DNA from: RGIG2707 sp045600065
Lineage (GTDB): Bacteria; Bacillota; Clostridia; Peptostreptococcales; Anaerovoracaceae
NCBI GenBank assembly: GCA_045600065.1
Contig: JAZRXE010000054.1
Location: 1-14,703, forward strand
Direction of reading: 5' to 3'
Length of the DNA stretch: 14,703 bases
Part shown: in pieces, positions 13,303 to 14,703 of the stretch
How positions within the stretch are numbered: position 1 is the stretch's first letter
Layout: every line of letters starts with the position of its first letter
Made by a program: the position numbers and the translations under genes
The notes under the pieces: model-generated
What the model was told of the DNA's origin: nothing
Seen by the model: the letters and a program-made list of their open reading frames with translations, nothing else
Databases searched by the model: none

Positions 13303-14238
13303 TTATAAATCAGCAGACAGAATCATCTGTTGCGATAATTGATTGATTTCTTGATCTAAAGTCGTCTTACGTTCCCTGCAATAATCGAGATACTCCTTCC
13401 ATCTCGGAAAATCTATAGAATAGGTAGCTCCTTCTCCCTCATGAAAAGCTGTAACAACAATATAATTTATCGTATTAGCTTTCGATAGCTCAAATGATAA
13501 GTTTTCCCTTGGCGGTATGGTGTTTTTAAAATAATAATCATCTATAGTTCCAATGCCAAGGTAATGATCTGATGTTTCAGAAAACACAAAATTGCGGTGC
13601 TTATACGGAGTCCCTTCAGGGCGGAATTCTGTTATCATAATATGCATCTTTACTCCATCATTCCGCGTTAAATCAAATGATTTCCCCACCGGATTGCTGT
13701 CAGATAATAAGCCACCATCATCTACACAGTTAAAGGGAATACCATAAATGCTTTTATTTGCATACACATGAATACTATCCATGACAGGTTCCGGAATTTC
13801 CGGAGGGATAGGTTCATATGCGCATATCGGGATCAAGATTGCATCTACCAATTGAAGCACTTCTAAACCTGATAATCTAAATTCAGCCCCATCATCTGAT
13901 GAGACCATATCCATTGAATTCCAGTTAAAGCACAAATTATCAAACCATCCCCCGTTGATTTCTTCATTATTTGTCCAGTGTCTATAATCCGCAACAAACT
14001 GAATGGAATCTTCATATGAAAGTTTTGATAACCCAAGAGCCTTTCTCAGTTGTGTGATTTCACGGCCATTACGATCGCCGAACAAGACAGCGCACATGAA
14101 ATCATCTTTTGCTTCGGTCTCGGTAACAAGCCCCTTTTTGTACATAGCAATGATTCTATATAGTTCTTTTTCTCTTTCTGCTTTGATTATTTCAAAGTCT
14201 TTTGATTGAATCAAAGCCATCAAATCTTTGCACTGCAT
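13303..14238 (-). CDS. Hypothetical protein, first gene of the AT-rich operon
   Basis: A 311-residue protein I do not recognise. The ATG at 14238 is chosen because GGAG lies 9 nt upstream; an in-frame ATG at 14301 adds 21 residues without a ribosome binding site. The first ~100 residues are helical and charged. The rest is rich in aromatic residues, Asp and beta-strand-like stretches (for example HIMITEFRPEG and NYIVVTAFHEGEG), and the C-terminus (WKEYLDYCRERK and on) returns to helix. There is no signal peptide or membrane segment, and no nuclease, kinase or nucleotidyltransferase motif I can name. The HD-domain gene starts 7 bp beyond its stop, so the two are almost certainly co-transcribed. 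Confidence 0.7.
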   Translation of the reverse strand: MQCKDLMALIQSKDFEIIKAEREKELYRIIAMYKKGLVTETEAKDDFMCAVLFGDRNGREITQLRKALGLSKLSYEDSIQFVADYRHWTNNEEINGGWFDNLCFNWNSMDMVSSDDGAEFRLSGLEVLQLVDAILIPICAYEPIPPEIPEPVMDSIHVYANKSIYGIPFNCVDDGGLLSDSNPVGKSFDLTRNDGVKMHIMITEFRPEGTPYKHRNFVFSETSDHYLGIGTIDDYYFKNTIPPRENLSFELSKANTINYIVVTAFHEGEGATYSIDFPRWKEYLDYCRERKTTLDQEINQLSQQMILSADL

Positions 14239-14397
14239 TTTAACGTTCTCCGCTACAAAAAGTGTACAATAAATGGTTCTGAAAGCAACAATATAAAGCA
14301 TTCATCTATATAAGAAAGAAATTGTAATCTTTTCCATATGTGTATTCATCACTTTCGAAACAATTCAATAATTGAAAATATAATGGCTATAGCAACA

Positions 14398-14451
14398 TCA
14401 ATTATAACATTTTCCTTTTACATACTCTTTAAAAGATCTGCCAGCCGGCAT
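14398..14451 (-). CDS. 17-codon ORF with near-perfect Shine-Dalgarno
   Basis: ATG at 14451 to TGA at 14398 encodes MPAGRSFKEYVKGKCYN. Upstream is AGGAGGTGAT followed by AGT and the ATG, a ten-base match to the 16S 3' end at ideal spacing, the best ribosome binding site in the window. The peptide is basic. It may be a real small protein, a leader peptide for the operon downstream, or the 5' remnant of a truncated gene. Shifting by one base near codon 12 opens a hydrophobic frame (VIIDVAIAIIFSIIELF) ending near 14352. It lies 50 bp after the truncated HTH gene and about 160 bp before the 311-aa gene, on the same strand. Confidence 0.4.
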   Translation of the reverse strand: MPAGRSFKEYVKGKCYN

Positions 14452-14500
14452 ACTATCACCTCCTGCGGCTGATTCAACCAAGCCGATAAAGCTGTACGAT

Positions 14501-14703
14501 TTATTTCAGTATTCTCCAATTCGGGGTTTGTTTTGATCCGATTCTCTCTATATAGCCTTTTCCCCGAAGAGAATCCAACGCTCTCTGAACGGTTCTCACT
14601 GTCTTTGATATCTTCTCCGCTATCTCGTCACGCGATGAATCCGGATTCTGCTTTAAAATGGCAAGTACCGACATTTCAGTTCCGTTCAAAGTGACATCCA
14701 AAG
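14501..14703 (-). CDS. C-terminal winged-helix domain of a gene cut by the window edge
   Basis: The frame is open to the right edge; the visible part is about 67 codons and ends at TAA (14501). The sequence is a compact winged helix: a first helix (EMSVLAILKQNP), a helix-turn-helix (SRDEIAEKISKTVRTVQRALDSLRGKG) and a wing (YIERIGSKQTPNWRIL). The ending I-E-R-x-G-S-x-x-x-x-x-W-x-I resembles the C-terminal domain of AlbA_2/RecG-like divergent-ATPase regulators and of some Fic proteins, but the missing N-terminus prevents a choice. There is no good start codon with a ribosome binding site inside the window, so it is treated as partial. It probably binds DNA. Confidence 0.65.
   Translation of the reverse strand, partial: LDVTLNGTEMSVLAILKQNPDSSRDEIAEKISKTVRTVQRALDSLRGKGYIERIGSKQTPNWRILK

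Noticed and set aside
12279..14238. The AT-rich operon as a classical toxSAS toxin-antitoxin pair
   Set aside because: The 311-aa protein shows no RelA-type synthetase motifs, so only the hydrolase half of that idea is supported.
1..14703. CRISPR arrays, tRNA or rRNA genes, insertion sequences
   Set aside because: No regularly spaced repeats, no cloverleaf-like sequence and no transposase or integrase were seen on either strand.

Overview
The window reads as a piece of a low- to mid-GC Gram-positive chromosome, most likely from an anaerobic member of the Clostridia. The evidence is strong GGAGG-type ribosome binding sites, sigma-A-type promoters, LAAC lipoproteins, a Bacillota-style PssA/Psd pair and cysteine-rich extracytoplasmic proteins. 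Genus or species cannot be assigned from the sequence. Nearly all genes lie on the minus strand; the exception is the phospholipid pair at 9403-10895.

Region 1-3640 holds single-gene units. They are a Cys-rich pentapeptide-repeat protein cut by the left edge, rmuC, and a secreted alpha/beta-hydrolase lipoprotein. Each of the three has a recognisable promoter, and terminators separate the units.

Region 3647-7482 is one four-gene operon transcribed leftward from a consensus promoter (TTGACA, 17 bp, TATAAT). It encodes a polar amino-acid ABC uptake system (binding lipoprotein, one permease, ATPase) followed by an AbgB-like M20 amidohydrolase, and it ends at a strong terminator. The layout suggests import of an acylated or amide-linked amino acid or small peptide that is then hydrolysed in the cytosol. 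A 20-bp inverted repeat abuts the -35 box and is a good operator candidate. A single-PAS-domain protein is encoded just upstream.

Region 8117-9124 encodes a two-domain DNA-repair protein: a hypoxanthine/uracil-DNA-glycosylase-superfamily domain fused to an O6-alkylguanine-DNA alkyltransferase. Divergent from it, pssA and psd make phosphatidylserine and convert it to phosphatidylethanolamine. A GNAT acetyltransferase converges on psd.

From about 11.6 kb to the right edge the sequence becomes visibly AT-rich and the genes become unfamiliar, as in an accessory island. The order of transcription, leftward, is: the C-terminal winged helix of a truncated gene at the edge; a 17-codon ORF with an exceptionally good Shine-Dalgarno; an unrecognised 311-aa protein; an HD-domain protein resembling (p)ppGpp hydrolases but lacking a synthetase domain; and a 110-aa charged protein overlapping it by 8 bp. 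The last three look like one operon. They are the best candidate in this window for an undescribed system, possibly nucleotide signalling or defence, but that function is inference only.
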